Positions 25,367 through 33,491 of a stretch of 64,000 nt of DNA are shown one piece after another. The DNA comes from Secundilactobacillus silagei JCM 19001 (GTDB taxonomy: Bacteria > Bacillota > Bacilli > Lactobacillales > Lactobacillaceae): assembly GCF_002217945.1 (NCBI RefSeq), contig NZ_BCMG01000003.1:1-64000 (forward strand), in the 5' to 3' direction. Positions within the stretch are counted from its first letter, which is position 1; every line of letters begins with the position of its first letter. The position numbers were made by a program, and so were the translations under genes. The notes beneath the pieces were generated by a model that was not told where the DNA came from, did no database searches, and saw nothing but the letters and a program-made list of their open reading frames with translations.

Positions 25367-25383
25367 TGTTACATTATATAACA
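25367..25383. promoter_or_regulatory. GlnR/TnrA-type operator upstream of pxpB
   Basis: The sequence TGTTACATTATATAACA matches the consensus TGTNA-N7-TNACA exactly and is palindromic at both ends. It lies about 88 bases upstream of the -35 box of the pxp operon, which suits an activating or distal site better than simple blockage. Nitrogen control of 5-oxoproline use would make sense. Confidence 0.5.
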
Positions 25384-25432
25384 AGTTAATATTCATTTTC
25401 AAAGATTAATGGCGATTTTAGCTTTTGGTTCC

Positions 25433-25483
25433 AAAAAGGCCAGTAACAGCGCTCTACGAATAGCGATCTGTTACCGACCTTTT
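25433..25483. terminator. Hairpin upstream of the pxp promoter region
   Basis: AAAAAGG-C-GTAACAG and CTGTTAC-G-CCTTTT form a stem with one mismatch and a loop of about 18 bases. It may insulate the pxp promoter from the neighbouring MFS operon. Confidence 0.55.
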
Positions 25484-25488
25484 AGTTC

Positions 25489-25539
25489 AAAAAAACTGGC
25501 AGGTAAGATCCTAAAGATCTCTACCTGCCAGTTTTTTTA
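25489..25539 (-). terminator. Terminator of the MFS-DUF4811 operon
   Basis: AAAACTGGCAGGTA and TACCTGCCAGTTTT form a perfect stem with T-runs on both strands, 46 bases after the DUF4811 stop codon. Confidence 0.85.
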
Positions 25540-25584
25540 ATAAGTTTTATTCAGAAGGCTGTTAATGAGCTTCACAGTTATTAA

Positions 25585-26307
25585 CTACTTTTGAACACTC
25601 TTAATCATTTTTTGCATTGCTTGTGCCTGGAACTCACCAGTTAATTGCTTTTGCAATTTAGCCTGGTCAGCAGGAGACATGGTTGGGTTCTTCATCATGG
25701 CAGCTTTCATGCCCTTCATGACGAAGGCCTTACCCTGTTGCTTCAATTGTGCTTGATACGTCTTAGACTTCATTTGTTTTTGAAGTGCCTTAGATTGAGC
25801 AACTGAAAGGACGAGCCAGTTCTTGTTAACTTCAATCTTGTTAGTCCGCTTAACGAACTTGTGGTTTTCACCGGTAAAGGCAAACCAGAACTTCGCAGCA
25901 TTGTTCTTGTAACGCCAACGGGTAACCGTAGTCGTCATTTGAGTGGTACCGCTAATCCGTGACAACTTGTTCTTGGTGTCAGAATTTGCTTGTGTATGAA
26001 CCGGCTTCTTATCATTTTCATTTTGCTTATAGATATAAACTTGATGATTGTTCTTAGAACCGATTGGCTGGTACAGGATCATCGACATCTGCTTGTTAGG
26101 GCTCACAGAGTAAATGTTTCTTGTCGTCGTGGTCGTGTATTGTTCCAAACCATAATGATGTTGCCAGTTTTTAACAGCATAGACACTAGAAACAACTAAC
26201 CCTAGCAGTGCCAAAGTTGTTAACGTAACGCTTAAACCTGTCTTTTCAATGTAAATGCAGAAGATGAAGGCTAAGACGGCAAAGATGCCAATTGCGACTA
26301 AAATCAT
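25585..26307 (-). CDS. DUF4811 membrane protein
   Basis: A 240-residue protein with two N-terminal membrane helices (about 2-20 and 27-46) and an outer or cytosolic domain of about 190 residues, ending in a charged Met/Gln/Lys-rich helix (TMSPADQAKLQKQLTGEFQ). It matches the DUF4811 family, which in lactobacilli is nearly always found directly behind an MDR-type MFS gene. It overlaps that gene by 4 bases (ATGA). Its role is not known; an accessory or stabilising function for the exporter is likely from the constant pairing. Confidence 0.82.
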   Translation of the reverse strand: MILVAIGIFAVLAFIFCIYIEKTGLSVTLTTLALLGLVVSSVYAVKNWQHHYGLEQYTTTTTRNIYSVSPNKQMSMILYQPIGSKNNHQVYIYKQNENDKKPVHTQANSDTKNKLSRISGTTQMTTTVTRWRYKNNAAKFWFAFTGENHKFVKRTNKIEVNKNWLVLSVAQSKALQKQMKSKTYQAQLKQQGKAFVMKGMKAAMMKNPTMSPADQAKLQKQLTGEFQAQAMQKMIKSVQK

Positions 26308-27788
26308 TTGCTTTCACCCCCGTTTTTTTCAGTGTAATCACTAGCAGAGCCCCGGTTCTTCATGAAGAAGGCGGTGATAACAGCTAGGACACAGAAGATA
26401 GCAGCAACAATGAAGGCAGCGTGATAACCGCCTAAAGTAGCATTGATAGCTGAATCCTTGTATGCTAATGGATCAGTCTTCAATAGGTGCTTAGCTGGCA
26501 TATCATCTTTAGTGACGTTAGTCAAAATACTGATCAAGATGGCAGTCCCAATTGAACTGGCAATTTGACGCTGCGTGTTGTTAACGGCGGTCCCATGACC
26601 GATCAAGTTAACTGGCAGAGCGTTCATACCAACAGTAGTAGCAGGCATCATGGCCATTGAAATACCGAACATCCGAACGGCATACAAAACAACGATGTAA
26701 GCAGTTGGTGTGTCTTTAGTAATGAAGATAAATGGAATTGAACCCAGAGTTAAGAGCAACATCCCCATAATAGACAGGTTCTTAGCACCATAACGGTCAA
26801 CGGCACGACCGGTAATTGGACTCATAACCGCCATCATCAAGGCACCAAATAACAGTGTTAACCCTGAATGGAAGGCTGACATCCCTTTAACAATTTGCAG
26901 GTATAAAGGAATCACCATTTCAACACCAACCATGGCCATCATTGAGATTGAACTCAAGATAGCGGAAATAGTGAACGGTGTAGAACGGTAAACCCGCATT
27001 TCCAAGAAGGGATCGTCCATCTTCAGTTGACGCCAGACGAATAAACCAATGACAATTACACCGATGATCAAGAAACTGATAACCGTGGTACTGCCCCAGC
27101 CATCGTTACCAACTGATGAGAAGCCGTAGAGTAAACTACCGAACCCAATAGTTGAGAGGATAACTGAAAGAACATCGATACTTTCCTTTTTCGTTTCCAA
27201 AACTGGATGCATCCAGAAGAAACTAGCAATGATAACTAAAGCTAAGAATGGTAAAGACATTCCGAATAAATCACGCCAAGTAAAACTATCAATGACCCAC
27301 CCAGAAAGTGTTGGGCCAATGGCAGGTGCTACACCGATAACGATACCGGCAAGCCCCATGGCAGTCCCACGCCGTTCTGGCGGGAAGACTGACAACATGA
27401 TTGTTTGCAGGAGTGGCATGGTAACACCAACACCAATACCTTGAAGGATCCGACCCGTTAATAGGATTCCGAAGTTGGAAGTTGGTGCAGTATATGAAAC
27501 CAGCGTACCAACAAAGAATATGGACATTGCGACAATGTATAACCACTTGGTATTGAAACGAGTACTTAACCAAGCACTAATTGGAATCATAATCCCGTTA
27601 ACCAGCATAAATCCGGTAGTTAACCACTGAACGGTCGCGGTCGAAACGTTGAACGCGTTCATTAAGGTTGGAAATGCTGTAGATAAAATCGTTTGGTTGA
27701 GGACCGTAAAGAATGTACCGACCAGTAATACGATGATCAGTAACCATCTGTTGTAGGATTTCCCCTTTGTGTCTACTGCGTTACCCAC
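26304..27788 (-). CDS. MDR-type MFS drug exporter (DHA2, 14 TM)
   Basis: This 494-residue proton-driven exporter has 14 predicted membrane segments. It carries the DHA2 signatures LNQTILSTAFPTLMNAF near 29, the helix 2-3 loop motif STRFNTKWLY, GRILQGIGVGVTMPL near 112 and GLAGIVIGVAPAIGPTLSGW (motif C) near 144. Substrates are probably lipophilic toxic compounds. The GTG start follows AGAAGG. It is divergent from a MerR regulator whose probable operator lies in the 17-base spacer of the exporter promoter, so induction by a bound drug is likely. Confidence 0.92.
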   Translation of the reverse strand: MGNAVDTKGKSYNRWLLIIVLLVGTFFTVLNQTILSTAFPTLMNAFNVSTATVQWLTTGFMLVNGIMIPISAWLSTRFNTKWLYIVAMSIFFVGTLVSYTAPTSNFGILLTGRILQGIGVGVTMPLLQTIMLSVFPPERRGTAMGLAGIVIGVAPAIGPTLSGWVIDSFTWRDLFGMSLPFLALVIIASFFWMHPVLETKKESIDVLSVILSTIGFGSLLYGFSSVGNDGWGSTTVISFLIIGVIVIGLFVWRQLKMDDPFLEMRVYRSTPFTISAILSSISMMAMVGVEMVIPLYLQIVKGMSAFHSGLTLLFGALMMAVMSPITGRAVDRYGAKNLSIMGMLLLTLGSIPFIFITKDTPTAYIVVLYAVRMFGISMAMMPATTVGMNALPVNLIGHGTAVNNTQRQIASSIGTAILISILTNVTKDDMPAKHLLKTDPLAYKDSAINATLGGYHAAFIVAAIFCVLAVITAFFMKNRGSASDYTEKNGGESK

Positions 27789-27844
27789 TTATTAAAACCT
27801 TCTTTTCTATTTTTATTGACTTGTTTTTTTTACGACTGACAACT

Positions 27845-27873
27845 ACTATAATAACTTCGAAGGTATTTGTCAA
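27845..27873 (-). promoter_or_regulatory. MFS operon promoter with dyad in the spacer
   Basis: On the minus strand TTGACA (27873-27868) and TATAGT (27850-27845) are 17 bases apart. The spacer contains the dyad ACCTTCGAAGTT (27853-27864), the usual position of MerR-family binding sites. Confidence 0.7.
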
Positions 27874-27878
27874 CTATC

Positions 27879-27906
27879 TTGACAAAATTATTTGATTGTA
27901 TATACT
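27879..27906 (+). promoter_or_regulatory. Promoter of the MerR regulator gene
   Basis: TTGACA (27879-27884) and TATACT (27901-27906) are separated by 16 bases. It starts 5 bases after the divergent exporter promoter, so one bound regulator can influence both. Confidence 0.65.
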
Positions 27907-28014
27907 GTTCCTTATGAAATCTGTTAAGTGTGTAATTAAATATAACAACTCGAATCCTATTCTAATAGGAAAGAAAACCGTTACATTATATTTTTAACGA
28001 GAAGAGGAAAAAAT

Positions 28015-28452
28015 TTGAATACTGAGGAACACAATGCTTTCGCAACTTTCACTAAGAAAGTTAACTGGCACTTAGGCATCGGTGATGTATCAGCCGCTAC
28101 TGGCGTGTCACAGAGTCAATTACGTTACTGGGAACAAAAAGGTTACATTTCCAGTGAGAAAGAAAAGGGTCAAAATCGTAAATATTCCTATGATACGTTG
28201 ATCAAGGTCTTTATGATCAGCAATTTCATGAAGGAAGGGTTCACTTTAGCGGCAGCGGTCAGTCGCGCGGCTGAACACCGTGAAACGATGGAACTGTTAA
28301 GACAATCCATGGTTGATCGCTTTCAAGGTATTACCACTGTTGATGGCTTCCCAGCAATCAATTTAGGATACGTAGATGCTGAGAAGACTAAGGTGCTGTA
28401 CCTAGTCGTTAAGGATGGGCATACGGATATTAAGATGATACAGAACAAATAA
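28015..28452 (+). CDS. MerR-family transcriptional regulator
   Basis: The 145-residue regulator has the MerR winged-helix start GDVSAATGVSQSQLRYWEQ near 24 and KGYISSEKEKGQNRKYSYDTL after it. The following helix is short and the C-terminal effector region is only about 60 residues, without the Cys pairs of metal sensors. It probably senses a small molecule and controls the divergent MFS-DUF4811 operon. The start is TTG after AGAGGA. A long 5' leader of about 100 bases separates promoter and gene. Confidence 0.9.
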   Translation: MNTEEHNAFATFTKKVNWHLGIGDVSAATGVSQSQLRYWEQKGYISSEKEKGQNRKYSYDTLIKVFMISNFMKEGFTLAAAVSRAAEHRETMELLRQSMVDRFQGITTVDGFPAINLGYVDAEKTKVLYLVVKDGHTDIKMIQNK

Positions 28453-28493
28453 ATGTTTATTCTAGTAAATTTCAGCTCCACTTCAATTGAGTA

Positions 28494-28621
28494 AAAACGT
28501 GCAACAAGCCGGCATGCCCCGGCCGTATAAGTCAAAAAAAGAGTGACTCTCAGTCAAAATTCGACTGAAAGTCACTCTTTTTTCGTCTTATACTCTGGGG
28601 CAAAACGCCTGTTGTCCCACT
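28494..28621 (-). repeat. Structured 3'-end repeat, copy D (after DUF4097 gene)
   Basis: Read on the minus strand it begins AGTGGGACAACAGGCG right after the stop codon at 28622-28624, then GCCCC, AGAGTATAAGAC, an inner terminator stem (AGAGTGACT/AGTCACTCT flanked by A and T runs), GACTTATACGG, GGGGC, GCC and GTTGCAC. The inner stem with T-run should end transcription in both directions between this gene and the MerR gene. Confidence 0.88.
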
Positions 28622-29548
28622 CTACCTTGTCACCGTCACATCCCCATTAGACGACCTCAACTGGAACTGTTGTCCAGTGGCTTTAGCCTGACCATAATTG
28701 CGCTGCGTCTTACCGTAAATCGAGGTATCGCCATTAGGGCTGCTGGCATGAATACCCATACCGGCATGCGGCATGATCCGCGCCGTCAGATCACCATCAG
28801 CAGTCTCCGCGGTCAGTGTTGTCTTAACAATCTGATCTTCAAGGTTTAAATCACCGTTAGAGCTGGTAATGGTCAGATTACGCCAGCGGTTATTGCTGAG
28901 GTTCACATCGCCATCAGTTGAACGGATTCGGCTATCAGCTTTAACAAATCGGCTATTGCGAATTGTGACATCGCCAGCCGCATTAATGTTTAGCCCTTTA
29001 TCAAAAGTCACGTTATTCATTGTTGTATCCCCATAGTTGCGATCAGGGACGTTTAACGTATTTAATACTTTAACGTTAGCTAAATTCAGATCGCCATTAC
29101 CGGTACTGCGTAAGGTTTGAACCGTCAGATCTGCCACGTTCACGTTGGTATTGCCACCATGATCAATCGATTTGATTTGCGTGTTCTTGGGAACCGTAAT
29201 TTCAACCGTTGTCCCACGATGATCATCAAAGTTCATAAAACTAGTGCTCGATTTTCCAGAAACGGTAAGCTGCTTGCCCGTTACTTTGGTTTTGATGTCA
29301 TTGGATTTATTCGCGTGAACCATCACCTTGGCAGCATTGCCGCGGTGAATTGAAACGGGGCCGTAATTACTACCTGCGACCTTAATGGTATCAACCCGCT
29401 TAATTTGCCGGGTAGTCACCATTTTTTCATCCGTTTTTAGACCGTCATCCCAGTAGATGGACTTGATGCCGCCCCTACCGACACCGATGGCCAGCATGAT
29501 CCCGCCAATGATCAAGATCAGGATCCCCGTAAAGAAAGTCTTTTTCAT
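28622..29548 (-). CDS. DUF4097-family beta-strand repeat protein, membrane anchored
   Basis: A 308-residue protein with a single N-terminal membrane helix (about 5-24) and a long outer domain made of repeated short strands with NGD/DGD turns (GNGDLNL, TDGDVNL, SNGDLNL, ADGDLTA, SNGDVTV), the mark of DUF4097 (LiaG-like) proteins. It is the last gene of a PadR-DUF1700-DUF4097 unit and overlaps DUF1700 by 4 bases. Such units respond to cell-envelope stress in other firmicutes. The exact function is unknown. A structured repeat starts immediately behind its stop codon. Confidence 0.85.
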   Translation of the reverse strand: MKKTFFTGILILIIGGIMLAIGVGRGGIKSIYWDDGLKTDEKMVTTRQIKRVDTIKVAGSNYGPVSIHRGNAAKVMVHANKSNDIKTKVTGKQLTVSGKSSTSFMNFDDHRGTTVEITVPKNTQIKSIDHGGNTNVNVADLTVQTLRSTGNGDLNLANVKVLNTLNVPDRNYGDTTMNNVTFDKGLNINAAGDVTIRNSRFVKADSRIRSTDGDVNLSNNRWRNLTITSSNGDLNLEDQIVKTTLTAETADGDLTARIMPHAGMGIHASSPNGDTSIYGKTQRNYGQAKATGQQFQLRSSNGDVTVTR

Positions 29549-30180
29549 TTGTGCTCACGCTCCTTTTCTGCTCGATTCTTCGAGGATAACTTGCCGTACA
29601 GCCAGCGACTAATAGCTAACGTGATGTGAATCAGACCACGGATCAGCCAATTAAACACTGGAATCAGAACAATAAAGGCGCCAATCACGAATAAACCGCC
29701 GCCGACGTAGACTAGCCCGGTGCTAAACGATTGACCGATGATGCCAATGCCCACGCCCAGCACGAGAATGCCCGCACAGGCTAAAGCAATGATGGTCACG
29801 ACAATGGCAAAAATAACGGCTGCGGCAGCCACAAAGACCCCAAATAAGGTTGCTAAAACCGCGATTGCCAGCGGAATAGTTACCGGCGTGGACAAAATGG
29901 CGAGCAAGATCAGCCAAATCGTGCGGACTTGCGTGCGAGAACGCGCAGCCCCACGCATGGCCTGCCCCTCTTTTTCGGGTGATTCCAGCAGGCGGATCGA
30001 ATAGTCTGCCAGTACTTTACGTGCTAACTGCTTGGGCGATCCCAACTCCGCCACGCTGGCTTCGTAAGTATCAAACCCGCCGTCCTGCAGATATTCCGTA
30101 TAAAAACTGACGACTTCGTGATACTCACTATCACTTAACTGATTAAGATAACTTTTGAACTCCGCGATGTATTTATCCAT
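29545..30180 (-). CDS. DUF1700 (HAAS-domain) membrane protein
   Basis: The 211-residue protein begins with the HAAS helical domain (DKYIAEFKSYLNQLSDSEY, then ELGSPKQLARKVL near 45) that is common in partners of PadR regulators. Three to four membrane helices follow (about 90-170) and the tail is basic. I use the ATG at 30180, which overlaps the padR-type gene by 8 bases and has AGGGGA 11 bases upstream. The protein probably relays a membrane signal together with the PadR regulator and the DUF4097 protein, but no direct evidence is in the sequence. Confidence 0.87.
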   Translation of the reverse strand: MDKYIAEFKSYLNQLSDSEYHEVVSFYTEYLQDGGFDTYEASVAELGSPKQLARKVLADYSIRLLESPEKEGQAMRGAARSRTQVRTIWLILLAILSTPVTIPLAIAVLATLFGVFVAAAAVIFAIVVTIIALACAGILVLGVGIGIIGQSFSTGLVYVGGGLFVIGAFIVLIPVFNWLIRGLIHITLAISRWLYGKLSSKNRAEKEREHK

Positions 30181-30493
30181 GATCTTGTTCATCCCCTAAC
30201 ATTGAATCAATGCCTAATTTGAAGTTGTGCCACTCGCCTTGAATGGTTTCTAAACGGGCTTTACCGTCTGCTGTGATCTGATAATAACGACGATTACGGC
30301 CCTGATAAGGTTCATCATAAGTCGTCAGCCAGCCGTTTTTCTTTAGCCGCCGCAGCACCGGATACATGGTTGATTCCGATACTTTGATGGCTTCTTGAAC
30401 CCGCTGTGTCAGCGCGTAGCCGTAATAGTCCTGCTGTGTCAAAATTGCTAGCACGCTGCCGTCTAGCAATTCGGAACTCACTTGAATGGCCAT
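30173..30493 (-). CDS. PadR-family transcriptional regulator
   Basis: A 106-residue winged-helix regulator of the small PadR class, with LLDGSVLAILTQQDYYGYAL near 9, STMYPVLRRLKKNGWL near 40 and GRNRRYYQIT near 65. I chose the ATG at 30493, preceded by TAGGAGGCGATGGT; a longer frame reaches 30577 across the promoter. An exact inverted repeat covers the promoter region just upstream, so autoregulation is likely. The gene heads the DUF1700-DUF4097 operon. Confidence 0.92.
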   Translation of the reverse strand: MAIQVSSELLDGSVLAILTQQDYYGYALTQRVQEAIKVSESTMYPVLRRLKKNGWLTTYDEPYQGRNRRYYQITADGKARLETIQGEWHNFKLGIDSMLGDEQDHG

Positions 30494-30509
30494 ACCATCG
30501 CCTCCTATA

Positions 30510-30538
30510 ATATTATATGTCGTATAATATGATTCCAA
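30510..30538 (-). promoter_or_regulatory. PadR operon promoter with overlapping inverted repeat
   Basis: TTGGAA (30538-30533) and TAATAT (30515-30510) on the minus strand are 17 bases apart. The exact inverted repeat ATATTATA-TGTCG-TATAATAT (30510-30530) covers the -10 and spacer, a good operator for the PadR regulator. Confidence 0.75.
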
Positions 30539-30706
30539 ACACAGTGTAGCGAAATTATTTGGATGTGTCAAGCGCAATTATCAATGACTATTGTGAACAA
30601 ATTATTTTAAATGTTACCGCGTCTTCACTGCCACTAGTTGGCGCTTCAAAAAGTATAGTATAATTAAACATAGGAATAAGCACGATACATTTTTGGAGGA
30701 ATTACA

Positions 30707-31186
30707 TTGAAACGACCAGTATCAGACATCATTATTAAACCATACCGGATGTGGCTGACCATCTTTACACTTTTAGAAGTGCCCAGTGATATCGCGTTGT
30801 ATGCCGGTTCCCGTTTACCAGAATTTATTAATTTTTTCGTCGTTGGTCTTTGCAGTATCATCAGTTTTATTGGCATGTGTGTCACCCTTTGGCTAAACGG
30901 TCGCGCTAAGAAACATCAGTATGGTGCCATTCACCAGGAAGTCGATCAAACGAGATGGATTTTAGGCATTTTCCCAATGGCTCGGGCTCACTTACTCACT
31001 ACATACCGGCCCTGGTACCTGACATTTAACGCTTTATACATCAGCTTCCTTTTTATCGCGGGGATTGCAGCCATTATTACTCAGACAAAGATGATGCTAA
31101 TTTTGCTGTCGCTAGCAATTTTCAATGCCATTGCGATCCTGATTACGTTAGTGTTCAACCGGCAAACCCGGCTGCATCAGCATTAA
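30707..31186 (+). CDS. Four-helix membrane protein of unknown function
   Basis: I do not recognise the family. The 159-residue product has four hydrophobic segments at about 13-30, 38-60, 100-122 and 127-150, with a basic loop (GRAKKHQYG) in the middle. The start is TTG, 6 bases after TTGGAGGA, and the alternative ATG codons have no ribosome site. It stands alone between the divergent PadR operon and the PNPOx-family pair. Confidence 0.7.
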   Translation: MKRPVSDIIIKPYRMWLTIFTLLEVPSDIALYAGSRLPEFINFFVVGLCSIISFIGMCVTLWLNGRAKKHQYGAIHQEVDQTRWILGIFPMARAHLLTTYRPWYLTFNALYISFLFIAGIAAIITQTKMMLILLSLAIFNAIAILITLVFNRQTRLHQH

Positions 31187-31233
31187 TCTTTTAATTACAA
31201 GTCATTTGGCAAACTGCAGCCGACTGAAAGCAC

Positions 31234-31239
31234 TATAAT
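31234..31239 (+). promoter_or_regulatory. -10 box of PNPOx-family paralog 1
   Basis: TATAAT follows GAAAGCAC and is repeated, with its flanks and the ribosome site, in front of the second paralog (31810-31815). No good -35 box is seen. Confidence 0.5.
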
Positions 31240-31270
31240 GGAAGTGTCAAACTTTTAGGAGGTAACTTAT

Positions 31271-31696
31271 ATGAGTGCTAAAGATACTTTAACCAACGTT
31301 TTAGAGAACGCGACTAATATCGCTGTCGCCACCAAATCAGTGGATGGTAAAACACCTAATGTGCGAATCGTCAACTTCTTGTATTTCCCTAATGAATCCG
31401 AAAATACCATTTATTTTGCTACATCTAAAGATGCCAATAAAGTTAAGGAATTAGCTGCTAACGGCAGCGTTGCGTTTACGACCATTCCAGCAAAAGCCGG
31501 TATCGTCCGTGTAACTGACGGTGAAGCTAAGCTGGCCAACGACAGTAAGGATAAAGTTCTTGACGCCATGGCTAAGAAATACGGTGACGCTTCATCATTT
31601 GACCAAAAGGCACGTGATGGCATGAACAACTATGCCGTTACCTTTAAAGAAGCTGCTGTTATGGGTCAGGAGTCTGGGACAGTTTCATTTAATTAA
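31271..31696 (+). CDS. PNPOx-family (split-barrel) protein, paralog 1
   Basis: A 141-residue protein of the pyridoxamine 5'-phosphate oxidase-like fold. Family features are IAVATKSVDGKTPNVRIVNF near 17, TIYFATSKDANKVKEL near 40, VAFTTIP near 66 and a C-terminal strand with AVTFKEAAVMG. It probably binds FMN or a related cofactor; the substrate is unknown. The ATG follows TTAGGAGG. The next gene is a tandem copy with the same promoter layout. Confidence 0.85.
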   Translation: MSAKDTLTNVLENATNIAVATKSVDGKTPNVRIVNFLYFPNESENTIYFATSKDANKVKELAANGSVAFTTIPAKAGIVRVTDGEAKLANDSKDKVLDAMAKKYGDASSFDQKARDGMNNYAVTFKEAAVMGQESGTVSFN

Positions 31697-31709
31697 TTTA
31701 AGTAGAAAG

Positions 31710-31747
31710 AATACGTCTTCCCTTTTAATCTGGGAAGGCGTCTTTTT
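31710..31747 (+). terminator. Terminator between the PNPOx-family paralogs
   Basis: ACGTCTTCCC and GGGAAGGCGT form a stem followed by CTTTTTG. Confidence 0.75.
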
Positions 31748-31809
31748 GTCATACATCATTAATCGGTGATTTGGGTTACTTTTAATAACAAGAAATTATT
31801 TGAAAGCGC

Positions 31810-31815
31810 TATAAT
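31810..31815 (+). promoter_or_regulatory. -10 box of PNPOx-family paralog 2
   Basis: TATAAT lies in GAAAGCGC-TATAAT, the same setting as the promoter of paralog 1 (31234-31239). The downstream TATCAAACTTCTAGGAGG also matches its counterpart, showing that the regulatory region was duplicated with the gene. Confidence 0.5.
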
Positions 31816-31847
31816 AGACTTATCAAACTTCTAGGAGGACTATTCAT

Positions 31848-32279
31848 ATGGCAACCAAAGAAACTTATACGAGTGTACTTGAAAACGCCACTAACCTGGC
31901 CATTGCGACTGAACGCGTTGAGGGTCACATTCCAAGTGTCCGAACCGTGAACTTCCTGTATTTCCCAAAGCAATCTGAAAATACGGTTTACTTTGCAACA
32001 TCCAAAGATACCAACAAAGTCAAAGAACTGGCAGCCAACGAACACCTGTCATTTACGACGACGCCGCTTTCAGCAGCCGATTCCAGTACGGTTCGGGTGA
32101 TTGGCGCTGATACCAAGGTGGATAACAGCCACCGTGACGAAACCTTTGAAGCCATGGATAAGAAGTACCCTAGCTTCAAGATGTTCGACCAAAAGGCCCG
32201 TGACAACATGGACATCTACGCGGTGACCTTTAAAGAAGCTGACGTCTTTGGTAAAGACGGCGGCAAGATGACGTTTTAA
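31848..32279 (+). CDS. PNPOx-family (split-barrel) protein, paralog 2
   Basis: A 143-residue tandem paralog of the gene at 31271-31696. It shares the opening (TYTSVLENATNLAIATE), VRTVNFLYFPKQSENTVYFA near 30, ATSKDTNKVKELAANEHLSF and the C-terminal YAVTFKEADVFGKDGG, but the central loop (SAADSSTVRVIG) is longer and different. The two copies keep separate promoters and a terminator between them, so they can be expressed independently. Cofactor and substrate are unknown. Confidence 0.85.
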   Translation: MATKETYTSVLENATNLAIATERVEGHIPSVRTVNFLYFPKQSENTVYFATSKDTNKVKELAANEHLSFTTTPLSAADSSTVRVIGADTKVDNSHRDETFEAMDKKYPSFKMFDQKARDNMDIYAVTFKEADVFGKDGGKMTF

Positions 32280-32294
32280 GTAACTGCTACAACC

Positions 32295-32345
32295 AAAATA
32301 AGCCTGTTTTTCCAGCATTTTAGCTGAAAAACAGGCTTATTTTTT
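32295..32345. terminator. Bidirectional terminator
   Basis: AAAATAAGCCTGTTTTTC and GAAAAACAGGCTTATTTT form an 18-base stem between paralog 2 and the convergent argD gene. Confidence 0.88.
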
Positions 32346-32348
32346 AAT

Positions 32349-33491
32349 TTAATTTTCTTCCAGTGTTTGATAGATCGTATGCAGGCCGCTCAATAGATCC
32401 GACTTGCTCATGATCAATGGTGGCAACAGCCGCAACGTGTTGCCCATCGCGGAAAGTGTCAACAGCCCCTTTTGATGCAAGGCTTTCACCACATCGTTGA
32501 CCGCAACGTCATCCACTAGGTGAATACCGATCATCAGGCCACGGCCAGAGACGGACTTAACCACCTTTAAATCGTCAAAGTGATCCAGTTCATCCCAAAC
32601 GGCTGCCGACTTGTCCCGGACACCCTCCAGAAAAGCGGGTGTTAACTGCGTCAAAACCGCTTGTGCGGATGCCATCGTCAAGGGGTTCCCAGCGAAAGTG
32701 GACCCGTGAGAACCGGGACCAAAGGCTGGGCCCAAGTTAGCCTTACCAATCATGGCACCAACTGGCAAGCCATTGGCCAGTGCCTTGGCTGACGTGACAA
32801 TGTCTGGATCCAGGCCAACACCTTGATAGGCAAATTTGTAACCGGTCCGGCCAATACCACTCTGCACTTCATCAATGATGAATAAGGTATGGGTTGCCTT
32901 GCACTTATCCTGCACCGCATGCAGCCAGTCTTGATCACCAACGATCACGCCGCCTTCACCCTGAATCACTTCCAGGATCACCGCTGCCAGATCATCCGTA
33001 ATGGCGTCCAGCGAGGCTGCATCGTTGTAATCCACAAAACTAATGTCGGGGACGAATGGTGCAAAACCTTCCTTAATATGGTCGTTACCAGTCATCGACA
33101 TTGAGCCATAGGTCCGGCCATGAAAGGAATGGTTAAACGACAAGATCTTGGATTTACCCGTGGCTTTACGAGCTAATTTCAGTGCGGCTTCATTTGCTTC
33201 AGTACCGGAATTAGCGAAGAAAACGAGTTTATCTTCATCACCAACTAATAGTTCGGCAACGGCTTCTTGCAGGTGGTTTTGATACAGGTTAGAAATGTGC
33301 CACATCTTGGTTAATTGCACATTCACGGCGTTTTGAATTTTGACGTTTTGATAGCCAAAGTTGCAGACCCCAATGCCAGAAGTGAAATCTAAGTAGTCCC
33401 GGCCGTGATCATCAGTCACAATGACCCCGTTACCAGAAATCGGTTCAAAATCAAACCGGTCATAAGTTGGAAATACGTGTGTCATACTCAT
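32349..33491 (-). CDS. argD: Acetylornithine aminotransferase
   Basis: ArgD converts N-acetylglutamate semialdehyde to N-acetylornithine with glutamate as amino donor. The 380-residue PLP enzyme shows NSGTEANEAALKLARK near 95, SFHGRTYGSMS near 120, the cofactor-contacting DEVQSGIGRTG near 208 and the PLP lysine in SAKALANGLPVGAM near 233. It ends the minus-strand argC-argJ-argB-argD operon and its start overlaps the argB stop by one base, with GGAGG 10 bases upstream. Without argF, argG and argH in the window the route here stops at acetylornithine/ornithine. Confidence 0.95.
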   Translation of the reverse strand: MSMTHVFPTYDRFDFEPISGNGVIVTDDHGRDYLDFTSGIGVCNFGYQNVKIQNAVNVQLTKMWHISNLYQNHLQEAVAELLVGDEDKLVFFANSGTEANEAALKLARKATGKSKILSFNHSFHGRTYGSMSMTGNDHIKEGFAPFVPDISFVDYNDAASLDAITDDLAAVILEVIQGEGGVIVGDQDWLHAVQDKCKATHTLFIIDEVQSGIGRTGYKFAYQGVGLDPDIVTSAKALANGLPVGAMIGKANLGPAFGPGSHGSTFAGNPLTMASAQAVLTQLTPAFLEGVRDKSAAVWDELDHFDDLKVVKSVSGRGLMIGIHLVDDVAVNDVVKALHQKGLLTLSAMGNTLRLLPPLIMSKSDLLSGLHTIYQTLEEN

